From contig NC_056738.1 in the NCBI RefSeq assembly GCF_019279795.1, positions 399,858,770-399,922,769 on the forward strand: DNA of 64,000 nt. The letters are read 5' to 3'. Each line of letters starts with the position of its first letter. Position 1 is the first letter of the stretch. This document shows positions 46,801 to 58,429 of the stretch, one piece after another. A model generated the notes under the pieces. That model was not told the DNA's origin, ran no database searches, and saw only the letters and a program-made list of their open reading frames with translations. Position numbers and translations under genes: made by a program. The DNA is from Protopterus annectens (Eukaryota; Chordata; Ceratodontiformes; Protopteridae).

Positions 46801-49800
46801 GGAAATTGTGAAGTTGGTGTTTTCTTTCATATGTGATTTTAGATTAAACCAGGTAAAAAGATGTGTGTTCTATATGAGTAAAGATGAAATTGGATTGGGG
46901 TTACTAAATCCAGTTGTTTATTCTGTTTCTTTAAGCTTGTATAGAGCACTAAAGTGGCTAACAGAACAAATGAGAAAGTAATAGTGATAATGTGTAAATA
47001 TAAGCACAAAAGTTTCTGAGAAGTAATGAGAATAAGAAAAGAGAAAAAATATGCAAATGAAAAATTAAAATTGTCAAGAAAAACAATAACATGGAATATA
47101 AAAATTGCTGATATACAGAAAGATACAACGATGTGGTATAGTAATGTGATAAAACAATATTATTATATAAATCCATGGGAACATTTACCATAGAAAGTGA
47201 TTAAAGCCATTAAAGTCAGGAAAAAGTGGTGTGCCAAGATAACAGTGTCAGGATTCCTGTGCAGATTGGTAGTAAATAAGTTATCAGTAAAGCAGAATAT
47301 GTCATATAAAAAAAGTTGAACGAGTGTGTGAATTTTGGGGGGCTGGAAAAAGCTGTGCAAAAAAGTCAGGCTATTGATATAAAAATAAAATAGATATGAA
47401 TCTGATGTATGGATATTATAAGAACAAGTAGAAAGAATATGCGAGAAGAGTAGATCATTTATTTTATGTAATCTGAGTTATTTGTAAAGAAAGACTGAAT
47501 GAAATTTTGTTTCATGGAAAACAGATTTTGGCAGCTATATTGTGAAACATTATTATTATTGTTGTTTATTATTTATTATTATTGTTTTGATTATTGTTGT
47601 GGAAGGAGTGAGGGTCAATTATGGAAGAAGAATACTGAATATGTTATAACAAAACTGATAAATAGTAAAAAACTGAAATGTGTCATAAAAGAGCCTGTAA
47701 ATATGTACATTTTGTGAATGTGTAAACAATGGGTTTTTATGTTGTGCAAAATAAAGGACTCCTACTCTTTTCAGTAGGTGCCATGGGTTCTTTTACGTCT
47801 ACCTGAGCTATCGCCAACTCATGCAGATGAGACCTCATTTAACATCACATCCAAAGGATGACATGCTCAGGAATGCAGTACCCCACTTATACTACACTGC
47901 AGTGTCTAGAATCCATCTGTTTGGTGTGGGCATGGAACCTATTACCTTCTACACCAAAAAGCGAGTGCGCTATCTGCTGTGACCTGACATATTAGTTAAA
48001 TTAAAGAACAAATTGCATATAAAGCATTTAGCAGGAATTTCACAGATTGTCATTTTAATAGTTATTTTGAGAAACCAATTACATTAAATAACAAACAGAT
48101 GAGACTAATAGGTATCATTCAGAAAATCTGAATTGAAAGCTGAAGAGCTCTGTTACATAGAAGATATGGAGTAGAAATAAATAATGAGAGATCCACAGTG
48201 AAATAAAAGCATTTATAAATAAATATGGCTTAAACAGATTTATTAAAAGAAGAAAAGAAATGTGGCATCCAAAGCTTTAGTATGCTATGGAGTTATCAAA
48301 TATAATGGAAGATGATGACATTGTATTACATTGTTATGTTATCAAGGCATTATTGTATTATGATAGTAAAGTGGTGTTAGGCCCTAAAATGAGTTACTAA
48401 AGTAATGCAATTTGATGTTATTTATAACTCATCCCTATCTTTGTTGGTGAGTTAGTAAGGAACTGGTGCAGAGACAGAGGCCACAGATGAATATTTATTT
48501 CCTAAATGTTATGAGGTTAGCTGGGATCATGAGTTTTATTTTTATTTGAAATTGAGACAGCTTTATAGTGCAACATTACTAACAAGGGCATTACAAAGGG
48601 GGCGAGATGCAGACGATTTTCATGTCAATGAGAACCAGGTCCAGTATGTTTGCTCCACTAGTGGGCATGTGGACTATCTGGTCCAGGGTATTAGTGTTTA
48701 GAGAGTCCAGAAATCTCTGGGCCTGCAAGTTTGGGGTCATATATGATTCTCATTTTATAATGATGTAGTTGAAGTAACCAGGAACATGGTATTAGATTGC
48801 ATGCTGAGTGTCTCCAGTAAGTTTAAATATGAGTCATGGATTTCCAGGGTCATAGAAGGGGTACCCATAGCTAGCAAGAGTATGGTATGGGACTTTGCCT
48901 ATGGTAATTTGGACATGGAGAAGCTCAAGTTCATCATCCTGTTTGACCAACCTTGCGGTGACCTTGTTATTGGTGTAGATTGAGACACCTCCACCTTTAG
49001 TCCCTACCTGTGCAATAGCTGGCCTAAATGTTTGGGAGGCATTGTAGCCTTACACAGCTGGGGTGCTCTTCTTGCCTTTAAAATCATATCTCAGTAAATA
49101 CACAGATACCTACATTCTTCAGGGTAAGGAGAGCTTGGAGGGAGTGGAGTTTATTGTTCAGACTCCTGGCATTGAGCAGTAACACCTTTAGAATCCATTG
49201 GTTATTAAAATATAAAACTATGTTCAGCTTTTTATTTTTTACTTAAGTTAGTCCTAAACTTAAATTGAAAATTCAGTCAGGTATAAAATTAGCAACAGTA
49301 GAGGCACTTTCTGCTATTAATGAAAAGGGCAATTAATTGCCAATTAGAGATAGTTAACTGCTGTGCCCTGTTTCTATGTTAGTGGCTGTTGGTCTATGAA
49401 GTTTGCTTGAAGGTGTTATTTCATGAATAAATATGTAATTTATCTCTGTCTGAACCACTCTGTACAGGATGTCCTTCAAATGTATATAGCATTCTGCTGA
49501 ACATTAGACCCATTATTGACTACAGTGTCCCGTTTGGCATTTACCCAACCAGGCACACTCAACAAATGGAATGCCATAAAAGGTTCCTCACCAGGAAAAT
49601 CTGGACGTAAGATCCTATCTCTGTAATCAGTCTCCTACAGGTTACTGAGATGTGATTTATGTCTAGCATATAAGGCATACTCAGATCCAACTTTGATGGA
49701 TCTCTTGCACATCCACAACACAGGCAGCCCCAGAAACACTAGATCAAATCCTTGAGCTTTGTGTGAGTCATACATAGAACCAGCTTTAGGGACAGATATG

Positions 49801-50321
49801 TGTCTCAAATGATTTCCAGAGTATGGAATACGCTCCCCATGTATGTGAAGCAGAGTTCATCCCTGACCCATTCAAAAGAAACTTTGACAGTCTGAATATA
49901 TCCAACAACAGGCACTTTTAGACAGTGTTTCTAATCCAAAAGCGATGTCTTGCATGCATTTAAGTGTTTGGGAGGCAACAATTTGTGACATACACATTTT
50001 AATGCTGATTGGGCAGCAATAAGAGATTGTGAGTACGAACTGTAATTTTCTGACTACACCCCTAGACTGAGCAGCTAGTTTTGCCTCATATCTGGCTTTT
50101 TTTTTTATTTCATTAGGGTTGAGAGTTCCTTATTAAGTTTAGCAAAAAGAGTGTTTTTGGCATCTTGAGAGCACAATTTTATTTTTGTGTGCATTTTCTT
50201 TGTAATACAGCCTGTTTATATTTGGGTTACACCGTACCGGTTTGTTCTTTAATTTGGCATTGTATTTACTTCTGAGGGGGACAGATGCATCTGTGAAACT
50301 ATTCAGAAATTTACAAGTCTT
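43805..50321 (-). mobile_element. Old CR1-type LINE with A-rich interruption (copy 2)
   Basis: Counterpart of 30,330-36,878 with the same order: leader region (50,321-49,110), endonuclease remnant (49,100-48,565), A-rich segment (47,990-45,560), RT remnant (about 45,400-44,880) and 3' end near 43,815. It keeps a stretch at 48,980-49,010 (cacctccacctttagtccc) missing from copy 1, which restores the Gly-rich GGGVS strand of the endonuclease on the minus strand. No intact frame. Confidence 0.6.
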
Positions 50322-50349
50322 GGATGGTCTAAACATGCAGTGTGGTAAA

Positions 50350-51890
<1,541 letters not shown>

Positions 51891-51899
51891 CAGTTATTA

Positions 51900-52596
51900 C
51901 AATGCAGTCTCCAACCAAGCCTCCTACCCTGATTACCGTTCCTCCTCCAACTTCCATCCAAGCTTTGGAGTTGAGAGATTTGAATGTCCAGATCCATCCA
52001 GCATCTGATCAGAGAACTTCTCCTTCAGATGTTTGCCTTGAGTTCCTCTGCTCTGTTGGAGCAGGAGGACTCTCAGAGCCATTTCACACCAGTCGGGTCT
52101 GGGGATCGTGTATCAACTCAGAGGCTTTCAGATTGGTCCCTGATCCTCGGGGCTACAGCTCAGATGAGTTCAACTCTGACTTCATCTTCGGATATTGTCT
52201 TCTGGATCTGAGGGGGTCACAGCTCTGAGTGCTTCTTTGCCAGATCCGGAGGCCCGCTCTGTTTGGGAGCAGACTGCTGTCAGGGCTCAGAAGAGGGCTA
52301 TGGCTTCTCTAGCCTCTAGGACGAGGTCTTCTTAAGATCTCCAGATCCCCTTTGTTCATCTGTAGTGTCTTCCTTCTGTGCCACCTCTTCCACAGGGACA
52401 GCAAGAACCTAGACATCAGGATAACACAGCTGGTACCCCTGCCTCTTCTGAAACCTCCCTGGAGTATCCCATCAAGGAAGTCCCTAGGAAGAGGACTTGC
52501 AAGAGGAAGCATTTGGACTCAACTGAGGAGTCTGTCACCTCTGATACTGACCTCGATGAGAGAGAAGACACAAACTCCTGTCTTATTTTGTTTAAG
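51900..52596 (+). pseudogene. DIRS gag fragment (family C), left of L2 insertion
   Basis: A coding-like segment in changing frames. The best part (52,378-52,599) is basic and then acidic: VPRKRTCKRKHLDSTEESV and TSDTDLDEREDT, resembling the KRPRTEV...SSD acidic tract of the DIRS-B gag. The text stops at the L2 insertion and the next gag block, SPPEDVSFGDIL, appears beyond it at 57,039. In DIRS-B the acidic tract is directly followed by ASPPEDFSFGETLHTL, so the two pieces belong together. Confidence 0.55.
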
Positions 52597-53401
52597 TGAG
52601 TGCTCCCTGCAGGACTATCAGCAGCCATAGTCTCTTATTATATTACATCCTGCCTGCCAGAGTTAACACCCCCCATATTGTCTCTAATAGTCACATTCCC
52701 TATACCCTCCTTAGCCTCTCTCCTAAAACTCTTCCCCCCTGCTTGTAAATTATATTTTTTATTCTTCTCACCTCTGCCATCCCCTAGTCTCTCTAAAACC
52801 CCTTTGGGTAGACTCTACTTACATTACCCGGAATGACCATTAGAGTGTAGAAGTACTACCTATTTACCCATCACTTACTTTGCTCCTATATTTCAGCCTT
52901 TAAACCTTATTTTGTCTCCCTCTTACCTCTGTTACTCCTGAACCTATTTCTTTGCCTCTGAATCGACCCTTAGTCAGCTCTCCTTTCCCTCTGCTATTTT
53001 AGTCTCTGACCTCCGAGATACCTTACTTTGGACTTACCTCCCAAATTACTGATTATTTTCCCTCAAAACCTGTCTTCTTGTCTGAACCTGCTCCATTCAC
53101 CCTGCAGGCTCACTCAACTCCCATACCCTACCCCCAAATCTCACCCACCCCCAGTGGTCCTACACTTATACTTCCTAAACCACACCCTCTCTCTCATCCA
53201 ACTAATCAATTGCTCCAACCACTTACTCCACTTAGCTACACCCTCATCTTCTAACTCTCTCAGGTATCTCTACTTAAAGTGCTTTTCCATACCTTATAGC
53301 ACTACTCCTCCCTCTCCTTAAAGTCTCTCCCACACTTACTAGTTCTTTATTATCTTATCCCAGTCTACCTCCATTGTATTTGTATAGGTATTCATAACAA
53401 A

Positions 53402-56149
53402 ATGCAAACTACAATGAAAGTTATCCTAACCAACTTAATACTCTTAACCACATTTTTACCTGCCCTCACCTCTGCCTATCTCCTAACCTGTTTTGAAAAT
53501 TCTGATTACTTCCACCATAACTACTCTCCAAAACAAACAACCATTCATGATATCTCCCACTCCCATATTCACATTAACATCATCTCCACTCCCTGCTATC
53601 TGCTAGCTCAATTCCATAGACGCATACACATTAAGTACAATAACCTCTTAGTAAGAAAAGGGAAACTTCAAACTAGCTATTCATACAACCCAGTTTTTAA
53701 GCTAAAGAACCCCACCTTACAGGATGGGCACATCCACCCTAATCCTGGCCCAACCAATGCCTCTACAGTAAATATTCACTGCACCACACCCTCAATCCTT
53801 CCAACCCAGACCAAACTCTCCAACTCTTTACTAATAGTACATCTCAATATCCACAGTATTAACAACAAAGTTGCCCATCTCCATGCCCTCCTTGATATTC
53901 ACTCCTTTGACATCTTCTGCCTTACAGAAACTTGGTTAAAACCTGGAACTAAGGATAATGAAATTATCCCCACAGGCTATAACATATTGAGACAAGACCG
54001 CTTAAAACGTAAGGGTGGGGGAGTAGCACTCCTATATAAAAATGGCCTACAGATCTCCTCTATAACTTATAACTCACCTTTGGACAGTAAGGCTGAAGTC
54101 CTCATCTCCAGACTTCCAATCAACACTAACAAATCCCTTTATGTCATCTGTATCTACCTACCCCCCGGCAATAACAGCATTATAATAGAATATATTCTTA
54201 GCTGGGTGTCCTCAACTTACCCACAAGAAACAATAATACTAGGTGACTTTAACACGGACTGGAAAACTGTCAATACTAATAATCCTTCCTCACATATTAA
54301 TCTTTATGGCTTTATACAAACTATCATCTCAACAACCAGAATAAACAAACCAACCAAAAAAGAGAGCACCTTAGACTGGATACTTATTAATAAACTTCCA
54401 CAAACTTACAATGTAGGAACATTACCAGATGATCTAAGTGATCATACTCTAACTTACATTATAAGACAAAAGAATGACATTTCTAACACCCCTACTTATA
54501 GGATCTCACGAACCAAGAAACACTTTAACCCTGTAATATTCCAAAACAAACTCAATGCCTGTGACTGGAAACCTCTCAAAATTCTCCCACTTGATGAGGC
54601 TGTTAAATATTTTAACTCTAAATTTCTAGCAATCCTCAATAAGCACGCACCTAAACGATCTATTAGAATGAAATCCAAACCAGCCCCCTGGCTTTCAAAA
54701 GAAACCAGACAGAAAATTCTACTTAGGAACAAATCATGGGCTAAGTGGAGAGCTAACAGAACTTCCCCTGAACAACAAACTTTCAGACAGTTAAGAAATA
54801 TAACAAAAAAAGCTATACTCACTGACAAAAAGAACTACTATTGTAAACTACAGCAAACACACCAAAAGAATCCACAGAAATTTTGGACTAGCTTAAATAG
54901 ACTCCTTCACCCTGGCCACTCTAGCACACCATCCCCTCAAGATGCTGATCATAATACCCCACATCAAACTGCCAACAACTTCAACACCTACTTCACAGAG
55001 ACCATACAATCCCTAGCTAGTCAGCTTTCCACTGACAACACAAGGCTCCCAACCTCTTTACCTGGATCTTTACCAACATTCCAATTTCAACCTATCTCAA
55101 CCACTCTCATCTACAAAATCATACTAAAACTTAATCCTTGTATTCCTTCAGCCGACCAGTTACCTTCTAAATATTTGCAAAAAGCAGCCAAAGTCATTGC
55201 CTTTCCTATATCCATCCTAATCAACAGAACCATTAATGAGGGAATCATCCCAGACATCTGGAAAATCTCCCACATTATCCCCCTACATAAAGGTGGTAAA
55301 TCTAATGATTACTCTAACTACAGGCCGATAGCTCTACTATCACCCTTAGCAAAAGTAATGGAAAAATGCATTCACCACCAGCTACTAGACCACTTAACCA
55401 AAAACAACATACTGGCTAACTGCCAGCATGGCTTTAGGCCATTTCATAGTACTACCACCACTCTCCTATCTTTCACCGACTCCATTAATAAGAACCGTAA
55501 TAACCACATCCTCTCTTCTGCTCTCTTCATTGACCTTTCAAAGGCTTTTGATATGGTAAACCACCCCCTGCTTATAAATACTCTTGAATCTCTTTCTCTG
55601 GATACCCTAGCTATACGATGGTTTAAGTCCTACCTCAACAATAGGCAACAGGCAGTTCTCTGGGAAAACAAACTATCATCCCACCTGTCAGTCACCCTTG
55701 GAGTCCCTCAGGGCTCCATTTTAGGACCTCTTCTTTTTTCATTATTCATCAATGACCTTCATGTAGCAATCCCTCAAGCCACCTGTATACAATATGCCGA
55801 TGATTCCACGCTTATATGTTCTGCCAACTCCATTTCTGAACTACATTCACTAACTCAAAAAGTATTCAACTCAGTAGAAGTTTGGTTCTTGAAACACTGC
55901 TTCCTTTTGAATGCCAAAAAAACTAAGCTCCTACTCTTTACACCTACCAGTAGGTCCTCTCCTATAGACTTCTCAGTCAAATCCAACAATGGCACCCTTA
56001 TCTTGCCCGACTCTACCACCAAACTGTTAGGAGTCACAATCGACAATAACCTTAACTTCGATAGCCATATAAATGACACCATACAAACAGTAAACAGAAA
56101 AATGGGCTCCTTATATAGAATCAAACCCTTCTTAATTCCCAACAGCTAG
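53402..56149 (+). CDS. L2 ORF2: endonuclease-reverse transcriptase, 915 codons
   Basis: APE-type endonuclease plus RT for target-primed reverse transcription. Domains in order: hydrophobic N-terminus, signal-peptide-like (residues 5-25); HIHPNPGP (110-117), a motif seen at this point in many L2 elements; endonuclease with LNIHSINNK (148-156), LTETWLKPG (174-182), ILGDFNTDW (279-287) and LSDHTL (345-350); RT with NYRPIALLSPLAKVMEK (639-655), ALFIDLSKAFDMVNH (707-721), GVPQGSILGPLLF (767-779) and the catalytic YADDSTL (798-804). All catalytic residues are present. The frame ends early: after LIPNS the family's C-terminal region continues in another frame at 56,150. ATG 53,402 is the first of two close in-frame ATGs (also 53,414). 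Confidence 0.93.
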   Translation: MQTTMKVILTNLILLTTFLPALTSAYLLTCFENSDYFHHNYSPKQTTIHDISHSHIHINIISTPCYLLAQFHRRIHIKYNNLLVRKGKLQTSYSYNPVFKLKNPTLQDGHIHPNPGPTNASTVNIHCTTPSILPTQTKLSNSLLIVHLNIHSINNKVAHLHALLDIHSFDIFCLTETWLKPGTKDNEIIPTGYNILRQDRLKRKGGGVALLYKNGLQISSITYNSPLDSKAEVLISRLPINTNKSLYVICIYLPPGNNSIIIEYILSWVSSTYPQETIILGDFNTDWKTVNTNNPSSHINLYGFIQTIISTTRINKPTKKESTLDWILINKLPQTYNVGTLPDDLSDHTLTYIIRQKNDISNTPTYRISRTKKHFNPVIFQNKLNACDWKPLKILPLDEAVKYFNSKFLAILNKHAPKRSIRMKSKPAPWLSKETRQKILLRNKSWAKWRANRTSPEQQTFRQLRNITKKAILTDKKNYYCKLQQTHQKNPQKFWTSLNRLLHPGHSSTPSPQDADHNTPHQTANNFNTYFTETIQSLASQLSTDNTRLPTSLPGSLPTFQFQPISTTLIYKIILKLNPCIPSADQLPSKYLQKAAKVIAFPISILINRTINEGIIPDIWKISHIIPLHKGGKSNDYSNYRPIALLSPLAKVMEKCIHHQLLDHLTKNNILANCQHGFRPFHSTTTTLLSFTDSINKNRNNHILSSALFIDLSKAFDMVNHPLLINTLESLSLDTLAIRWFKSYLNNRQQAVLWENKLSSHLSVTLGVPQGSILGPLLFSLFINDLHVAIPQATCIQYADDSTLICSANSISELHSLTQKVFNSVEVWFLKHCFLLNAKKTKLLLFTPTSRSSPIDFSVKSNNGTLILPDSTTKLLGVTIDNNLNFDSHINDTIQTVNRKMGSLYRIKPFLIPNS

Positions 56150-56647
56150 AACCACTATTGCCCACTATCATTTAATCTCAACTCTTCTTTACGCCTCACC
56201 TATTTACACTAATCTAAAAAAAAAATCTTCTCAAACTAGCAAGCTCCTACAACAATATTGCCAGATTTGCCACTGGTAATGCATTCCGAACTCACCACTG
56301 TCAGAATCTAAAGCAGCTAGATTGGCTTGAACTTCATAACATTCTGATTTTTCCTAACTTACCATTGCCCATAAGATCTTTTACCAACCAAAAAATACTC
56401 CTATACTCTCTAACCTCATTACCTCCTATAATAATCTTAATTCCCTACGCTCTTCTAGCAAACTGCTTGCTAGCATAAGCAAGTCCAATAACTTGGCAGG
56501 TGACACCCTTTTCTCCAATACTGCTGGAAAAAACTGGAACCTTCTACCAATAGATCTAACTCTACTACCTTCACTGTCACTCTTTAAGCAAAAGCTCAAA
56601 AAGCACCTAAAAACTCACTGGTTATGTCCTTGCAGTAACCCTGACTA
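56150..56647 (+). pseudogene. L2 ORF2 C-terminus, frameshifted
   Basis: Directly after the stop the next frame reads RTTIAHYHLISTLLYASPIY, the normal continuation of L2 RTs, then KKSSQTSKLLQQYCQICH and, after further shifts, KNWNLLPIDLTLLPSLSLF and KQKLKKHLKTHWL, the classical C-terminal 'NxLPxxLR...FKxxLKTxLF' end. One shift is near 56,145, others between 56,270 and 56,400, where an A9-10 run (56,216-56,225) is a likely site. Confidence 0.8.
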
Positions 56648-57038
56648 ATCTTCAACCTTTCCCAACTTCCATCTTCACACTGCCTCTGGATACAAAATTT
56701 CACTCTGCGTTCCCCTCTGTATGCAGTAACTGTTATTAGTAAGATTAATATAACTTCCAGTATTTATTTAAACTATCAATGAACTGTAAAGTACCTCATA
56801 TATCATGTTGTAAGATGACTTATATTATCCTATATACTCATCCTTCTTAGTATTAGTACTTTTTCTAGACTCCTTTTTTGTATTCTAATTTCCTCCTACT
56901 TTATTTGTTATACATCCATATATGATATTTTGTGCTATGTTTGGAGCTTTTCTCCCAGGGCCTGTACTGAAAAAGGAAATATATCCAGTTAGACTAGCCC
57001 GGTTAACAAATGTAAATAAAATAAAATAAATAAAATGG

Positions 57039-57240
57039 TCACCCCCTGAAGATGTCTCCTTTGGAGACATCCTTGAATTATTGAATCAGACAGGTGGCTG
57101 GGAATCCAGCAATCATATTACTTCCAGTAATATGTTCCCATAGGAGGACAAATCACTAATTAAAGATAATCAGCTTCATTGTTTAAATATTGACTTTTTA
57201 AACTTAGGTGGATTGTTAGGTTATTTTTGCGAACCGATAC
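57039..57240 (+). pseudogene. DIRS gag fragment (family C), right of L2 insertion
   Basis: Begins with SPPEDVSFGDILELLNQTGG and GWESS, which aligns with SPPEDFSFGETLHTLREHFHWES of DIRS-B gag. It continues from the piece that stops at 52,596. After about 70 codons the similarity fades. Confidence 0.7.
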
Positions 57241-57382
57241 AATATAGCCTAAAATAAGTGGGGGGGGGGTGTGCAAAAGAACAAACATAGGGAGAGAATG
57301 TTTACTTAGAAGTGACTCATGGCTCGTGAGTTCATGGGTAAATACTAAGCTATCAGTCTGCAGACTATTGTAAACATAGCCA

Positions 57383-57710
57383 ATAACTAGATGATAGAAT
57401 CAAACCTTGTACCTTGTTTCTGTGAGGTAAAGACATTAATCCTCATGCCAACCCTGCCCCCTCCTCCCAAAAAAAGATTTGTCAGCCGAGCCAGGCAGGA
57501 GCTGAACCTACAGTCATGTAATCTACAGCTAGATGTGTTATCCATTGTGACACTGGCCCCAGTAAATATGTGTGCTTAGGATCATGGCTAAGTACAAGGC
57601 TAGTTGCCCTGGCGGGTCATTTTAAGCTAATTTCACTTTCAAAGGTGAGACTAAAACCCTCTACCTCATGTCAGTTAACCATTATACCGACCACCAACCC
57701 TTTGATAGGG
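57383..57710 (-). other. Three tRNA-like remnants in a row
   Basis: On the minus strand three segments have tRNA-like boxes. 57,640-57,705: tcggtataatggttaac with a poor box B. 57,488-57,560: gtcacaatggataacac, loop ctgtaga and box-B-like ggttcagctcc, with gccag/ctggc acceptor pairing. 57,390-57,450: tggcatgaggattaa, loop cctcaca and ggtttgattct. The arms pair poorly, so they are pseudogenes or heads of a tRNA-derived repeat. Confidence 0.4.
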
Positions 57711-58300
57711 AAAGGAGTGAAATTCATTACTTTAGTGATGTAGTTAAGAGTGTATGGGCACACCAGCAGAATTATTATGTTTACCCATTGACAGCAGCAT
57801 TTGGTCTGATGATACAACCCACTGGGTTGGTACATGGTGGTTTAGGTGATGTCTGTTTGTATATAAGCTTATGGGTTATGATCAATTCCACAAAAAAAAA
57901 TTACCACTCACACTCACACACCTCTATACCACTCAAAATCAAATACAGCATGATGCTGTCTTAGATTTACGGCTGTTAACCAAACAAAGCAAATTAACAT
58001 TTGCTGTTGTAGAAAAAAAAATTTGTATCACTTCATTTTTTTTTAATTATGTAATGCATGGGAAGTAAGTAACTGGTAAATGCATGACCTAGATGACCAA
58101 GACCCCAAGTGCACACTGTAAAAATACTGCATATTGTCTAGGTACACAAAAAACAGGCATTCCAGTTGAATCTTTTTATTGCAATGTACTCTCTTATTTA
58201 ACCCTTATAAAGTATTCCCATCCAATTTCAGGTACAAGTGGTCCTGTGCCATATATTTGGAGTCACCAAAGTACCACGTATTCCCCTGATAGATGACGGA
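57711..58300. other. No gene seen
   Basis: AT-rich, with short frames only. A motif 'ctcaacctcttagaacaagaaatctg' at 58,310 starts the repeat into which the next CR1 is inserted. Confidence 0.5.
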
Positions 58301-58429
58301 CAGTAACTCTCAACCTCTTAGAACAAGAAATCTGAACAAAGACATAAGGAGTGTATCTGTAGCTTCACATCACCGCCCCCTCCTCAGAAGATGCAGACAA
58401 CTATGCCGAACAGTATGCCAATGTAGTAT

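Larger units (their letters stand above)
52597..57035 (+). mobile_element. L2-clade LINE, nearly full length, nested in DIRS gag
   Basis: About 4.4 kb with a C/T-rich leader (52,597-53,400), a long ORF2 (53,402-56,149), a decayed C-terminus and a 3' end of aaataaaataaaataaataaaa. Both flanks are DIRS gag text that joins up once the LINE is removed, which defines the ends to within a few bases. The sense strand is strikingly poor in G and rich in C throughout. Target-site duplication is short or blurred by the A-rich tail. Confidence 0.85.

Noticed and set aside
52600-53321. ORF1 of the L2 element
   Set aside because: Frames here are hydrophobic Pro/Leu/Ser strings from a C/T-rich leader, with no coiled coil or RNA-binding motif; I call it leader only.
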